Shown in pieces: positions 18,474 through 27,621 of a DNA stretch of 64,000 bases. The stretch spans positions 1,302,001 to 1,366,000 of the forward strand of contig NZ_CP077369.1 of the NCBI RefSeq assembly GCF_019048525.1, given 5' to 3'. This stretch comes from Acinetobacter lwoffii (lineage in GTDB: Bacteria > Pseudomonadota > Gammaproteobacteria > Pseudomonadales > Moraxellaceae). Below the pieces are notes generated by a model. The model was not told the origin of the DNA and did no database searches. It saw only the letters and a list, made by a program, of their open reading frames with translations. The stretch's first letter is position 1, and each line of letters opens with the position of its first letter. A program made the translations under genes and the position numbers.

Positions 18474-19436
18474 ATGCCAAAATACAAGAATATCTTTTGT
18501 CTATCTATCCTGGCATCAGCGATCTTGCTGAGTGCGTGCCAGCCGAAGAGTAATGAGCCGGAAGAATCAAGTGCTTCCGAGGTGCTACAAGCCGAAGCTG
18601 AAGCACTTAAACTCAGCGGCGATACCGAAAAGCTCAAGCTGGCGATTCCAGAATGTGAAGACAAAAGCTGTCCGGAAATCTCGATCGAACGTCTGAACAG
18701 TAATCAGAGCTTTATTGATGAATGGATCGACCAGCAGATTCTGCAACAGTTGAAAAATATCCTGTCTCTTGATGCGATTGAACCGGCAAAAGTGAGCGCT
18801 GCCAGCGAAGCAGACGTTGCCGCCTCTGAACCCAAAGCTGCTTTAGCAACAGTGGTGACACCAAAACAGCAGCTTGAGCAGCAAACTCAACCTTATATGC
18901 AGACTTTCTTGAATCTGGATAAAGAGCTCAAGGCCCTGAGTGCCAGTCATAGTATTAGCCTGATGATTAAGCCCAAGATTCTGCATTCGGGTGATCCTCT
19001 AGCGACAGTAGTTTTGAACAGCAGTTATTATCTGGGAGGCGCACACGGGGCATCTGCACAGACTTATTATAATTTTGATCTGGAACAGAAAAAGCTGATC
19101 AAGCTGGATGACATTATTGCGGTCAAACAGAAAGCCCAACTGGAAGCGCGTGCTTATGATGCGTTTAAAACCTGGGTAGTAGAGTCCAAGCTGGCCAAAG
19201 ATGTCGCCGAATATGAACAGGCCTGGAAGTTCAAGCTTACCGATAACTTCTATCTGGGCAAAGACGGCTTGATATTGCAGTATGCCGAATATGAAATTGG
19301 GCCATATGTTGTTGGCTTGCCACGTCTGATGATTCCTTATGAGCAGTTACAAGGTGTGCTGGAACCCGAATATCTGCCTCAAACTGAAAAAGCTGCCTCC
19401 GAGGCACAGCCAGCATCTGCTGCAAAAGCCAAATGA
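18474..19436 (+). CDS. Second RsiV/DUF3298-type lipoprotein (320 aa)
   Basis: Signal peptide and lipobox ILLSAC with Cys at about residue 22, then an acidic, alanine- and serine-rich linker and an RsiV-like domain (NSSYYLGGAHGASAQTYYNF, then KLIKLDDII) more typical than that of the preceding gene. An AAGGTG site precedes the ATG closely. It has a low-complexity alanine/glutamate tail. The stop overlaps the start of the TatD gene (ATGA), so the three genes are probably co-transcribed. The role is unknown. An envelope location is inferred from the lipobox. Confidence 0.75.
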   Translation: MPKYKNIFCLSILASAILLSACQPKSNEPEESSASEVLQAEAEALKLSGDTEKLKLAIPECEDKSCPEISIERLNSNQSFIDEWIDQQILQQLKNILSLDAIEPAKVSAASEADVAASEPKAALATVVTPKQQLEQQTQPYMQTFLNLDKELKALSASHSISLMIKPKILHSGDPLATVVLNSSYYLGGAHGASAQTYYNFDLEQKKLIKLDDIIAVKQKAQLEARAYDAFKTWVVESKLAKDVAEYEQAWKFKLTDNFYLGKDGLILQYAEYEIGPYVVGLPRLMIPYEQLQGVLEPEYLPQTEKAASEAQPASAAKAK

Positions 19437-20254
19437 CCTTAAAACTGTTTGATACGCATACCCATTTTGATGTTCCCGATTTTGATCCTGATCGGGAACA
19501 GTTGGCCTATACGGCCAAAGCGGTAGGTGTCGATCATCTGGTTTTAATTGGTTTTTTGCAAAACCGTTTTCAAGATTTGTTAAGGACCCATCACTTCATC
19601 AATGATCTGGAAAATGCCCCGCAAAGCCATTTGGCACCCGGCTTGCATCCGTTTTATATTGAACAGCATCAGGCTGAACATCTATACGATTTGGAACGGC
19701 TGCTCAAAACTGAACCATGCATTGCCATTGGCGAAATCGGTCTGGATACCTTTTTAAAACAGCACAAACAGGCGGAAATTTTTCAGAAGCAAAAAGATTT
19801 TTTTGCTGCACAGCTTGAACTGGCACAGCAATTTGATAAGCCGGTTTTGCTGCATATCCGCAAATCGCATGCGGAGGTTTTGCAGATTTTAAAACAGCAG
19901 CAGTTTAAACAGGGCGGCATTGCGCATGCTTTTGGTGGTGGGATTGAGGAAGCCAAGGCTTTTATCAAGCTGGGATTCAAACTGGGCATCACCGGGCAAA
20001 TCACCAATCTAAATGCCAAAAAACTTCATCAAGTGGTGCAGTATGTCGGACCAGAACATTTGGTATTGGAAACTGACTGTCCGGATATGACGCCACTCTG
20101 TTGTCAAAGCTCGACCGAGCAACGTACCCGAAATACACCTGCAAATTTACCTTATGTGCTGCAAGGACTGGCAAAGAGCCTGCATATGCACAAAGAGGAA
20201 CTGGCTGAACAGCTCTGGCAAAATACTCATCAGGCCCTGCATCTGACCATTTAA
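19433..20254 (+). CDS. TatD-family metal-dependent hydrolase (273 aa)
   Basis: A TIM-barrel metallohydrolase of the TatD DNase type, predicted cytoplasmic. Metal ligands are visible: DTHTHFD at residues 7-13, the IGEIGLD segment, LLHIRKSH and ETDCPDMTP near the C-terminus. Family members have nuclease or D-amino-acyl hydrolase activity. This one belongs to the YcfH/YjjV-like side, so the exact substrate is open. Its ATG overlaps the preceding lipoprotein stop. Confidence 0.85.
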   Translation: MTLKLFDTHTHFDVPDFDPDREQLAYTAKAVGVDHLVLIGFLQNRFQDLLRTHHFINDLENAPQSHLAPGLHPFYIEQHQAEHLYDLERLLKTEPCIAIGEIGLDTFLKQHKQAEIFQKQKDFFAAQLELAQQFDKPVLLHIRKSHAEVLQILKQQQFKQGGIAHAFGGGIEEAKAFIKLGFKLGITGQITNLNAKKLHQVVQYVGPEHLVLETDCPDMTPLCCQSSTEQRTRNTPANLPYVLQGLAKSLHMHKEELAEQLWQNTHQALHLTI

Positions 20255-20381
20255 GTTAATACTCTTAACTCAGTCTTAAATTCCCAGTTCATCATAAATC
20301 GAAAAAAAGGTGCATTATGCAATTTCTAAAATGCTTCAGACTTGGCATCATGCCATATACATTCTTTTAGGTGAGATTCAC

Positions 20382-21188
20382 ATGGCACAAGGACTTTTGG
20401 CGGGTAAGCGCTTCTTGATCGCGGGCATTGCGAGTAAATTATCGATTGCTTTTGGTATTGCTCAAGCATTGCATCGTGAAGGTGCTGAATTGGCTTTTAC
20501 TTATCCAAATGAAAAGCTGAAAAAGCGGGTAGATGACTTTGCTGAACAGTTTGGTTCGAAACTGGTTTTTCCTTGTGATGTGGCAGTCGATGCTGAAATT
20601 GACCATGCATTTGCCGAACTGGCTAAACACTGGGATGGTCTGGACGGCGTAGTGCATTCTATCGGTTTTGCACCGGCACATACGCTAGATGGTGACTTCA
20701 CCGAGATCACGGATCGTGAAGGCTTTAATATTGCACATGACATCAGTGCTTATAGCTTTATTGCAATGGCACGTGCGGCAAAACCTTTGCTGCAAGTCCG
20801 TCAAGGCTGTTTGCTGACATTGACCTATCAAGGTTCTGAGCGTGTAATGCCAAACTATAACGTGATGGGTATGGCCAAAGCCTCTTTAGAAGCAGGCGTA
20901 CGTTATTTGGCGTCTAGCTTGGGTCAGGAAGGTATTCGTGTGAACGCGATCTCTGCGGGTCCAATCCGTACCTTGGCAGCTTCAGGTATTAAATCATTCC
21001 GTAAAATGCTTGACCTGAATGAGAAAGTTGCTCCATTAAAACGTAATGTGACGATTGAAGATGTCGGTAATGCCGCATTATTCCTGTGCTCGCCATGGGC
21101 TAACGGAATTACCGGTGAAATCCTGTATGTCGATGCCGGTTTCAATACGGTAGGTATGAGCGCTGATTTGATGGCGGATGCGGAATAA
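20382..21188 (+). CDS. fabI: Enoyl-[acyl-carrier-protein] reductase (NADH)
   Basis: Final reductive step of each fatty acid elongation cycle, and the classical triclosan target. Short-chain dehydrogenase fold with the FabI layout: [20 protein letters not shown] at the NAD site, [20 protein letters not shown] with the active-site tyrosine and lysine, and [14 protein letters not shown] start at the ATG at 20382, with TAGGTGAG eight bases upstream; an ORF start at 20310 would add an unlikely 24-residue extension. 268 residues is normal. It is convergent with secB across a REP-like repeat. Confidence 0.96.
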   Translation: MAQGLLAGKRFLIAGIASKLSIAFGIAQALHREGAELAFTYPNEKLKKRVDDFAEQFGSKLVFPCDVAVDAEIDHAFAELAKHWDGLDGVVHSIGFAPAHTLDGDFTEITDREGFNIAHDISAYSFIAMARAAKPLLQVRQGCLLTLTYQGSERVMPNYNVMGMAKASLEAGVRYLASSLGQEGIRVNAISAGPIRTLAASGIKSFRKMLDLNEKVAPLKRNVTIEDVGNAALFLCSPWANGITGEILYVDAGFNTVGMSADLMADAE

Positions 21189-21199
21189 GTCCTATAAAT

Positions 21200-21303
21200 C
21201 CTCTCTCCCTCAGGGAGAGAGTTAGAGAGAGGGGAATGACTTCTTTCTCTGAGTGAGGAAATGATTAAAATCCCCCTCATTCCCCCTTTGATAAAGGGGG
21301 AGG
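21200..21303. repeat. REP-like element: two inverted hairpin units between fabI and secB
   Basis: The first unit has a perfect 9-bp stem, CTCTCTCCC at 21201-21209 with its complement at 21213-21221, followed by GTTAGAGAGAGGGG. The second, in inverted orientation, has a perfect 9-bp stem at 21281-21301 (TCCCCCTTT, loop GAT). A hairpin followed by GTTAG and GAGGG also occurs at 34165, so this is a dispersed family. It may act as a shared terminator for the convergent genes. Confidence 0.7.
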
Positions 21304-21317
21304 CCACTCAAGGCAAT

Positions 21318-21345
21318 AAAAAAGACCGCATAAGTGGTCTTTTTT
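21318..21345. terminator. Terminator of the secB operon
   Basis: Perfect 10-bp stem AAAAAAGACC with GGTCTTTTTT around an 8-base loop, 20 bases past the secB stop. It has A and T runs on both sides, so it can act in both directions. Confidence 0.85.
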
Positions 21346-21363
21346 AGATTTGAAGGATAGCGA

Positions 21364-21822
21364 TTAAGCTTGACCATCCACAGCAGCGGCTTGCGCACGT
21401 TGCATATTGGCTTCAAATTCAGCATCGAAGTTGATTGGAGTCAATAGCAATTGTGGGAAGCTACCTTTAGTCACCATATCATTCACTGCTTCACGTAGGA
21501 ACGGGAACAGGATGTTCGGGCAGTATGCGCCTAGGATGTATGGAAGACGCTCTTCTTCAACGCCATCCACCAGGAAAATACCAGCTTGAGTGACATCAAC
21601 GATAAACGCGGTATCACCTTCGTTGGTCGCTTGAACCACGACTTTCAAAGCTACTTCAAAATGAGTTTCATCAATTTTTTCTGCAGAAGAAGAAAGATTG
21701 ATGTTTAACTCAGGTTGCCATTGCTTGGTAAAAACTTGCGCCCCAGGAACTTCAAAAGAAATATCTTTGGTATAAATACGCTCTAATGCCAATTGTGGTT
21801 GAGCTTGTTGTTCTTCACTCAT
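21364..21822 (-). CDS. secB: Protein-export chaperone SecB
   Basis: A cytoplasmic tetrameric chaperone that keeps precursors unfolded and delivers them to SecA. Recognised by [16 protein letters not shown] at the start, and by [16 protein letters not shown] and [13 protein letters not shown]. 152 residues is normal. AGGATC stands before the ATG. It follows grxC and a rhodanese gene in the same direction, the arrangement known from E. coli as yibN-grxC-secB. Confidence 0.97.
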   Translation of the reverse strand: MSEEQQAQPQLALERIYTKDISFEVPGAQVFTKQWQPELNINLSSSAEKIDETHFEVALKVVVQATNEGDTAFIVDVTQAGIFLVDGVEEERLPYILGAYCPNILFPFLREAVNDMVTKGSFPQLLLTPINFDAEFEANMQRAQAAAVDGQA

Positions 21823-21860
21823 TTTTTGATCCTTAATATGAAGTGATAATTTTAGTAAGG

Positions 21861-22115
21861 TTAAGCCAGCAATTCATCAAGTTTGCCTTCACGCTCTAAA
21901 GCATAAAGTTGGTCAAAACCACCGATGAACTGATCATTAATAAAAATTTGTGGCACGGTACGGTGATTGGTACGCTGCATCAATTCAAGACGTACTTCAG
22001 GCGCTTCTTGAGACAAGTTAATCTCTTTATATGCCACACCCTTACGTTCCAGTAGCTGTTTTGCACGCACGCAATAAGGACACACTGTCGTCGAGTAAAT
22101 AGTAACTTCAGCCAT
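21861..22115 (-). CDS. grxC: Glutaredoxin 3
   Basis: A small thiol-disulfide oxidoreductase using glutathione. The active site CPYC is at residues 11-14 (after YSTTV), with the TVPQIFI cis-proline loop and [11 protein letters not shown] start at the ATG (complement of 22113-22115), placed seven bases after AGGAG; a TTG two codons upstream is unlikely. 84 residues. Middle gene of the rhodanese-grxC-secB unit. Confidence 0.95.
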   Translation of the reverse strand: MAEVTIYSTTVCPYCVRAKQLLERKGVAYKEINLSQEAPEVRLELMQRTNHRTVPQIFINDQFIGGFDQLYALEREGKLDELLA

Positions 22116-22136
22116 GATCAATCTCCTGTTCGTGGA

Positions 22137-22544
22137 TTATTTGCTTTTCACCAAAGGTAAACCTTGAGCTTTCCAGTTGCTGACGCCGCCATCAAGACGG
22201 TAGGCATCGGCATGACCAACCTGCTGTAATGCAGTACCAGCCACCTGTCCAAGGTTACAAATGAACACCAAAGGGCGATCAGATGCTTTCAGCTCTTCAA
22301 CATGTTTTGTAATCTGGCTATATGGAATATTACGGCTGCCGCTGATATGACCTTCACGGAAGTCTTTGGCATCACGTAGATCAACCAGCATGGCATTTTT
22401 TGCTTTGACTAAAATTCCCAGCGATTGCGGAGAAATTTTGCGACCGTTACGTTGACCTTCGATAATGAAGAACAAAACCACTAATACCGCGAGTGTTCCA
22501 AATAAGAAGGGGTGATTCCCCATAAACTCGAACCAACGTTCCAC
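22137..22544 (-). CDS. Membrane-anchored rhodanese-domain protein (YibN-like), GTG start
   Basis: One N-terminal transmembrane helix (residues about 12-30, FLFGTLAVLVVLFFIIEG) is followed by a rhodanese domain: VDLRDAKDFREGHISGSRNIP, and the active-site loop beginning with Cys in VFICNLGQVAGT. It probably moves sulfur or acts in redox reactions at the cytoplasmic face of the membrane; the substrate is unknown. The start is GTG (complement of 22542-22544), with AGGTG five bases before it. First gene of the grxC-secB unit. Confidence 0.88.
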   Translation of the reverse strand: MERWFEFMGNHPFLFGTLAVLVVLFFIIEGQRNGRKISPQSLGILVKAKNAMLVDLRDAKDFREGHISGSRNIPYSQITKHVEELKASDRPLVFICNLGQVAGTALQQVGHADAYRLDGGVSNWKAQGLPLVKSK

Positions 22545-22637
22545 AATTCACCTAATTACAATTTTAAAATTGCCAAGAGTATAGCTCATAAATATGGTGA
22601 TCAAAATCACCGCTTCAAGGGCCAAGGGTTAAGAAAA

Positions 22638-23696
22638 TTAATTTTTTTGCTGTGCTTCAGTGATTTCGTCGATTAAACGTAAATAGCTGTCCAGTCGGCG
22701 CGGCAAAATTTCACCTTCGGCCGCAGCCTGACGCAAAGCACATTGTTTTTCATGCTTATGGGTACAGTTACGGAACTGACAATGGCCGAGCAGATTTTCA
22801 ATTTCAGGAAAGCCGCTTTGTACCTTATCTAAAGTCAGATGCCACAGGCCAAATTCACGAATTCCCGGAGAGTCAATCAGGGCCGCACCTTCACCAAAAC
22901 CGATCAAGCGCGTTGACGTCGTGGTGTGTTGACCGAGTGCCGAGTTTTCCGAAATAATATTGGTTTTCTGTGCGGCATCCGGCACGATCGCATTAATCAG
23001 CGTGCTTTTACCCACACCAGATTGACCGACGAAAGCCACCGTTTCATTTTCCAGACGATTAGACAGTGCAGTCAGGTCGCCATCGGATTGGGTCTGCATC
23101 ACTTCATAACCGAGATCTTGATATTCTTGCAGCAGAGTCAGAATCGGATCGTTTTCTTTTAACAAATCGGCTTTATTCATCACCAGCAATGCAGGAATAT
23201 CGGCATCGGCACAGGCCACCAGATAACGGTCGATCAGGCCCGGCGCTGGCTCAGGCAATGGTGCAAACACGATCACAATCAGTGAAATGTTGGCCGCTAC
23301 CGGTTTAACCTTGTGATAGCGGTCGGGGCGTGTCAATAAGGATTTTCGGGGATGAATCGCGGTGATAATTCCTAAACCGGTATTCGGATCGGCTTGCCAT
23401 TTGACCCGGTCACCCGTGACCAATAAATCCAGATTGGTTCGAGTATGACAGCGCCAGACGCTGTCCAGTTCAATCTCTTTCCAGAAAGGTTCAGGCTCAC
23501 CATCGGCGACCACAGGTTTTTCAGGGTGAATGTCAGGGCGAGACAAAGCTTGCACTTCAAGTTGGCGGCCATAATGTTGCACCACTAAACCTTCAAGATC
23601 ACTGGAGGTATCGAGATCTTCTTGACGTGTTTTCTGTTGTTTCTGAATGCGGCGCTGTTGTTGCTCTGTCAGACGACGCTTACGTATTAAGGCCAT
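22638..23696 (-). CDS. rsgA: Small-subunit-dependent ribosome biogenesis GTPase RsgA
   Basis: A circularly permuted GTPase that helps late maturation of the 30S subunit. In order: an OB-fold, NKADL (G4) before GQSGVGKSTLINA (G1) and DSPG (G3), as the permutation requires, then a zinc-binding region with CQFRNCTHKHEKQC. The N-terminus is rich in Arg, Lys and Gln (MALIRKRRLTEQQQRRI), as in gammaproteobacterial RsgA. 352 residues. It is divergent from orn, a pairing also found in E. coli. Confidence 0.96.
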   Translation of the reverse strand: MALIRKRRLTEQQQRRIQKQQKTRQEDLDTSSDLEGLVVQHYGRQLEVQALSRPDIHPEKPVVADGEPEPFWKEIELDSVWRCHTRTNLDLLVTGDRVKWQADPNTGLGIITAIHPRKSLLTRPDRYHKVKPVAANISLIVIVFAPLPEPAPGLIDRYLVACADADIPALLVMNKADLLKENDPILTLLQEYQDLGYEVMQTQSDGDLTALSNRLENETVAFVGQSGVGKSTLINAIVPDAAQKTNIISENSALGQHTTTSTRLIGFGEGAALIDSPGIREFGLWHLTLDKVQSGFPEIENLLGHCQFRNCTHKHEKQCALRQAAAEGEILPRRLDSYLRLIDEITEAQQKN

Positions 23697-23821
23697 TCAT
23701 ATCCTAAAAAAACCGGGTAAATCAGATGGCAAAAATAGCATGAAGCAGCCCCCGAATGACACCCAAGATGTAATTAATTTGCTACTATAGTTGTTTTTAA
23801 ACCCAATAAGATTGCACATTT

Positions 23822-24379
23822 ATGAGCAGTACCGCTGATACCCGCCTGATTTGGATTGACCTTGAAATGACAGGTCTAGACACAGACAATGATCAAATTA
23901 TTGAAATTGCAACAATTGTAACCGATGACAATTTGAATATTTTGGCTGAAGGTCCTGTGCTTGCGGTACATCAGCCTGCACGTCTGTTAAATGCCATGGA
24001 TGAGTGGAACACTCGCCAGCATGGTCAGTCCGGTCTGATTGAGCGTGTGCGTCGCAGTAAACTGACCGCTCAGGATGCCGAGCAGCAAACCCTTGAATTC
24101 CTGAAAAAATGGGTCAATCCAAAATCTTCACCGATGTGTGGTAACTCGATCTGTCAGGATCGTCGCTTCCTGCACCGTTTGATGCCTGAACTGGAACAGT
24201 ATTTCCATTACCGTAATCTGGATGTCTCTTCAGTGAAAGAACTAGCCAAACGCTGGCGCCCGGAAATCATGAGCGGTCTCAAGAAAAATGCCTCGCATCT
24301 GGCGATGGATGATATTCGCGATTCGATTGCAGAACTGAAATATTATCGTCAATATTTCTTTATCATGAATAAAGACTAA
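23822..24379 (+). CDS. orn: Oligoribonuclease
   Basis: A DEDDh 3'-5' exonuclease that degrades two- to five-nucleotide RNAs, including pGpG from c-di-GMP breakdown, and so completes the pathway served by EAL proteins. The catalytic acids are in [10 protein letters not shown] (residues 10-19) and in [12 protein letters not shown], with the closing His-Asp in [11 protein letters not shown]. 185 residues is normal. It is divergent from rsgA. Confidence 0.96.
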   Translation: MSSTADTRLIWIDLEMTGLDTDNDQIIEIATIVTDDNLNILAEGPVLAVHQPARLLNAMDEWNTRQHGQSGLIERVRRSKLTAQDAEQQTLEFLKKWVNPKSSPMCGNSICQDRRFLHRLMPELEQYFHYRNLDVSSVKELAKRWRPEIMSGLKKNASHLAMDDIRDSIAELKYYRQYFFIMNKD

Positions 24380-24393
24380 ATTCCGATGAATTG

Positions 24394-24417
24394 AAAAGAG
24401 GCGCAAGCCTCTTTTTT
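24394..24417. terminator. Bidirectional terminator between orn and a small convergent gene
   Basis: Perfect 9-bp stem AAAAGAGGC with its complement, GCAA tetraloop (24403-24406), and a T run. A and T flanks allow use from both sides. Confidence 0.85.
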
Positions 24418-24667
24418 ATTTTACTGAACTGGATTTTTTTCTAGCGTAAAACTGCTCCATGCTTTCAAAGCCTACCCACAAGAGCAATAACATGATCAGA
24501 TGATTCTGTGTTTCATAACGATCGAAAATAACCAAGCCAAATAATCCTAAAGTCATTAAACGAATGAGAATACTGAGATAATAATTTTTGTTTTTTTGGC
24601 TGATCAGAACATAAAAATAAAGCCCGATACAAAGTATGTTCAAACCCAAAAGGGTGTTAAATAGCAT
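24416..24667 (-). CDS. Small membrane protein of unknown function (83 aa)
   Basis: Three hydrophobic segments are visible (about residues 3-22, 31-47 and 56-67), separated by short polar loops, with a basic and serine-rich C-terminus. AGGAG stands about ten bases before the ATG, which supports translation. I do not recognise a family. It lies alone between orn and tcdA and is convergent with orn. Confidence 0.6.
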   Translation of the reverse strand: MLFNTLLGLNILCIGLYFYVLISQKNKNYYLSILIRLMTLGLFGLVIFDRYETQNHLIMLLLLWVGFESMEQFYARKKSSSVK

Positions 24668-24849
24668 GACATTTCACTCCTTTTGGCCAAATGACATAGA
24701 ATTAATTTGTTGATATTTTAATCAATCTCGAGTGGGTTGTCGCTCTCATCCGGTCTGAATGTCATTTAAATCGATCAAAAATTTAGTGGCGGTAAAGAAA
24801 AGCGGATTTTGTTAAAATGATCCGGTATTTTTATTGCTATAGATGACCT

Positions 24850-25620
24850 ATGACCGACCTGCTTCAAGATGATGAATATGACCGCCGTTTTGCTGGTGTT
24901 GCCAAAATTTATGGAGAAGACAGCTTTAACCATTATGAAAAAAGTCATGTGATGGTGATTGGTATCGGGGGCGTAGGTTCATGGGCGGTAGAAGCACTGG
25001 CACGTAGTGGTGTGGGCGAGCTGACCTTGGTCGATATGGATGTGGTGGCCGCGTCTAATATTAACCGTCAGTTACCTGCCATGAGTACCACCTTGGGTCA
25101 TGAAAAAATTGAAGTCATGGCCGAGCGTTGCCGCGCAATTAATCCACGCATTAAAATTAATCTGATTGATGATTACCTGACGCCTGAAAATATCAAAGAA
25201 ACTTTAGCAGGTGATCCAGATTTAATCCTCGACTGTATTGACGATGTCAAAGCCAAATTTGCTCTGATGCTACATTGTCGCTTTAACAAGATTCCTTTAA
25301 TTGTATCGGGCGGGGCAGGGGGTAAACTGGACCCGCTGAAAATTCGGGTCGCCGATTTATCTAAAACCGAACAGGATCCGATGCTGGCCAAATTACGTGC
25401 CCAGTTACGCAGCAAAGGCATCTGCAAAAAGCCCAAAGAAAAATTCGGCATTACTTGTGTCTATTCCATCGATAATCCATTCTCCAGTGCCGATGTCTGC
25501 GCCAGTGCCGGCTTGCGCTGTGGTGGTTATGGCTCTGCCGTGGTGGTAACTTCAAGCTTTGCCATGGTCGCTGTAGCAGAAGGCTTGAAAAAACTCGATA
25601 ATAAAAGAGCAAAAGCCTGA
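24850..25620 (+). CDS. tcdA: tRNA threonylcarbamoyladenosine dehydratase
   Basis: An E1-like (ThiF/MoeB fold) ATP-dependent enzyme that cyclises t6A at position 37 of tRNAs reading ANN codons. The nucleotide site is GIGGVGSWAVEALARSGVG (residues 38-56), with DMDVVAASNINRQ and DCIDDVKAK following. The C-terminal SADVCASAGLRCGGYGS segment carries conserved cysteines. 256 residues is normal for TcdA (formerly YgdL/CsdL). It is monocistronic, with a terminator at 25631. Confidence 0.93.
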   Translation: MTDLLQDDEYDRRFAGVAKIYGEDSFNHYEKSHVMVIGIGGVGSWAVEALARSGVGELTLVDMDVVAASNINRQLPAMSTTLGHEKIEVMAERCRAINPRIKINLIDDYLTPENIKETLAGDPDLILDCIDDVKAKFALMLHCRFNKIPLIVSGGAGGKLDPLKIRVADLSKTEQDPMLAKLRAQLRSKGICKKPKEKFGITCVYSIDNPFSSADVCASAGLRCGGYGSAVVVTSSFAMVAVAEGLKKLDNKRAKA

Positions 25621-25630
25621 TTTAAAAAAT

Positions 25631-25658
25631 AAAAAGCACAATCTATGTGCTTTTTTTA
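25631..25658 (+). terminator. Terminator after tcdA
   Basis: Perfect 10-bp stem AAAAAGCACA with its complement, 5-base loop, T run. Confidence 0.9.
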
Positions 25659-25718
25659 AACTGGCGTTTAGAATGAAAGGATTCATTCGCAGAACAAAAA
25701 TAATGTTTTGGAGCAGCT

Positions 25719-27554
25719 ATGTGGTTCTTGCTGGTACTGATTTTGGGGATAGGGGCGTTGGCGATCTGGATGTGGAAACGTCCGGATCCGGTGAAACGTG
25801 ATCAGGCGAAGGCTGTACAACATGATTTATGGATTGAGCAGATTGATGCTCAACTGAAACATGCAGCACGTTTGAGTTCAGATCCGGAACATCCGAATTA
25901 TGAACGTGCCTATCAGATTTATCAGGGACTGGCTCAGCAACAGGAAATTCCACAAGCCTATGTAGGTATGGGCCTAATGCATCTGCAAGGTCTAGGGCAT
26001 GAGCAAAATACTGAAAAAGCCATCAGCTACCTGGACAAAGCCTTTCGCTTGGGCAGTGATGAAGCAGCCTATCATTTGGGGCAGATTCATGAAGGGGAGG
26101 CGTATCAACAGGCTGACCCGGAAAAAGCTTTGTATTGGTACCGACATGCGGTAGCACGTGGCAATCTGGATGCCCAATATCGTATTACTGAACTTTCTTC
26201 TACCGAAGGTCAGCCTCAAAACGAGATGACTGCAGAAAAACAGCGTCTGGCATTGTTAATTCAAAATGCCGGACAGGGTCATGCCAATTCGCAGTATCAG
26301 CTGGCCCAGTATTATCTGGCAGATTCAACAACCCAAGATTTAGTGCAAGGAATTCATTATCTGTTTCTGGCGGCACAGCAAGATCATTTGGCTGCCAATC
26401 AGCAAATCGCCGATGATTATGCGCATGGTCAGATTCTGCCCCAAGACCTGACGCAATCGCTGCAATTTATTAAACGTTGTATCAGTCTCGGTGACCAGAA
26501 AGGTCTCTATGATTATTATGCCGGTGTGTTACAAGGCCGTATCGATACCGACCAGCGTCAACGCGTGTTCCAGCATTTATTGCAGCAGTCCAAAGAGCAT
26601 GCCGATGCACAAGCCAAGACTTTAATCGGGCTGGCTTATTTTCATGGCTGGTATGTTGATAAAAATGAAACCATGGCATTTCGTTACTGGTCGGAAGCGG
26701 CCAACAGTCAGCATGCGCCTGCATTATGCATGATTGCTGCGCTGTATTTTGAGCAGCACCTGGTGGCCAACGAACCGCAAAAAGCATTTGAGTTATATCA
26801 GGCTGCCTATCAGCTTAGTCCTGATGATGTGTCTGCACAGATGGGGCTAGCGCTGTGTTATTTAAATGGTGTCGGTACAGTAAAAGACATTGCCAAAGCC
26901 ACACAAATGATTCAGAGCGCGGTACAGCACTATTGGCAGATTGTGGCTCAGTCTGAAGCAGATTTAATTTATATCGTCGGCCGGTTTTATAGTCTGGCTG
27001 AATATCCCTTACCGATACGTGATAAAGCTGTCCAGTACCTGAATCAGGCGGTTGCGAAAGGTTCGAAAGAGGCTGCATGGTTTCTGTATCAAGCCCTGTT
27101 AGGCATTTATCCTGTGTATATCAATAATGCAGAGCTGGCCAATCGTTATCTGCATCAGGCTGCGCAATTGGGTCATGCCCAGGCACAGGCAGAATTGGGC
27201 TTGAAATATCTTAAAGGCCAACAGATTGCGCAGGATATTGCCTTAGGCTTGAGCTATCTGCAAAAAGCAGCCGCTCAGCAGAATGGTGTAGCACTGAATG
27301 CTCTGGGTGAAGCATATGAACAGGGTCAAGGTGTTGAGAGCAATATTGAGCAAGCCGTACAGTATTATCAGCAGGCGGCAGCGCAGGTAAATGCGGATGC
27401 TTATAGCCATCTTGGACGTTTATATACCAAGGGAATTGGCGTGGAGCGTGATATCGGAATCGCACGGGACTGGCTGGAAAAAGGCAGTTTACTCGGACAT
27501 GAGCGATCCACTGAATTATTGAAAAATGTGAATGCGTATTTGCAAATGAAATAA
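25719..27554 (+). CDS. Membrane-anchored Sel1/TPR-like repeat protein (611 aa)
   Basis: One N-terminal transmembrane helix (MWFLLVLILGIGALAIWMW) is followed by an array of Sel1-like repeats, visible as recurring G.A...LG..Y..G patterns such as AYVGMGLMHLQGLGHEQNTE, AQAELGLKYLKG and AYSHLGRLYTKGIG, with roughly ten units over residues 70-600. Such proteins act as scaffolds for protein interaction. No enzyme motif is visible. GGAG precedes the ATG by seven bases. The partner and pathway are unknown. Confidence 0.82.
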   Translation: MWFLLVLILGIGALAIWMWKRPDPVKRDQAKAVQHDLWIEQIDAQLKHAARLSSDPEHPNYERAYQIYQGLAQQQEIPQAYVGMGLMHLQGLGHEQNTEKAISYLDKAFRLGSDEAAYHLGQIHEGEAYQQADPEKALYWYRHAVARGNLDAQYRITELSSTEGQPQNEMTAEKQRLALLIQNAGQGHANSQYQLAQYYLADSTTQDLVQGIHYLFLAAQQDHLAANQQIADDYAHGQILPQDLTQSLQFIKRCISLGDQKGLYDYYAGVLQGRIDTDQRQRVFQHLLQQSKEHADAQAKTLIGLAYFHGWYVDKNETMAFRYWSEAANSQHAPALCMIAALYFEQHLVANEPQKAFELYQAAYQLSPDDVSAQMGLALCYLNGVGTVKDIAKATQMIQSAVQHYWQIVAQSEADLIYIVGRFYSLAEYPLPIRDKAVQYLNQAVAKGSKEAAWFLYQALLGIYPVYINNAELANRYLHQAAQLGHAQAQAELGLKYLKGQQIAQDIALGLSYLQKAAAQQNGVALNALGEAYEQGQGVESNIEQAVQYYQQAAAQVNADAYSHLGRLYTKGIGVERDIGIARDWLEKGSLLGHERSTELLKNVNAYLQMK

Positions 27555-27575
27555 ACTGACTCAAATCATATGAGC

Positions 27576-27607
27576 TAAAAAACCGCTGTCTGACAGCGGT
27601 TTTTTTA
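27576..27607. terminator. Bidirectional terminator between the Sel1 gene and the efflux outer-membrane gene
   Basis: Stem CCGCTGT with its complement, extended by six A-T pairs, and T runs on both sides. It serves both convergent genes. Confidence 0.88.
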
Positions 27608-27621
27608 TGGATCAAGCTTTG

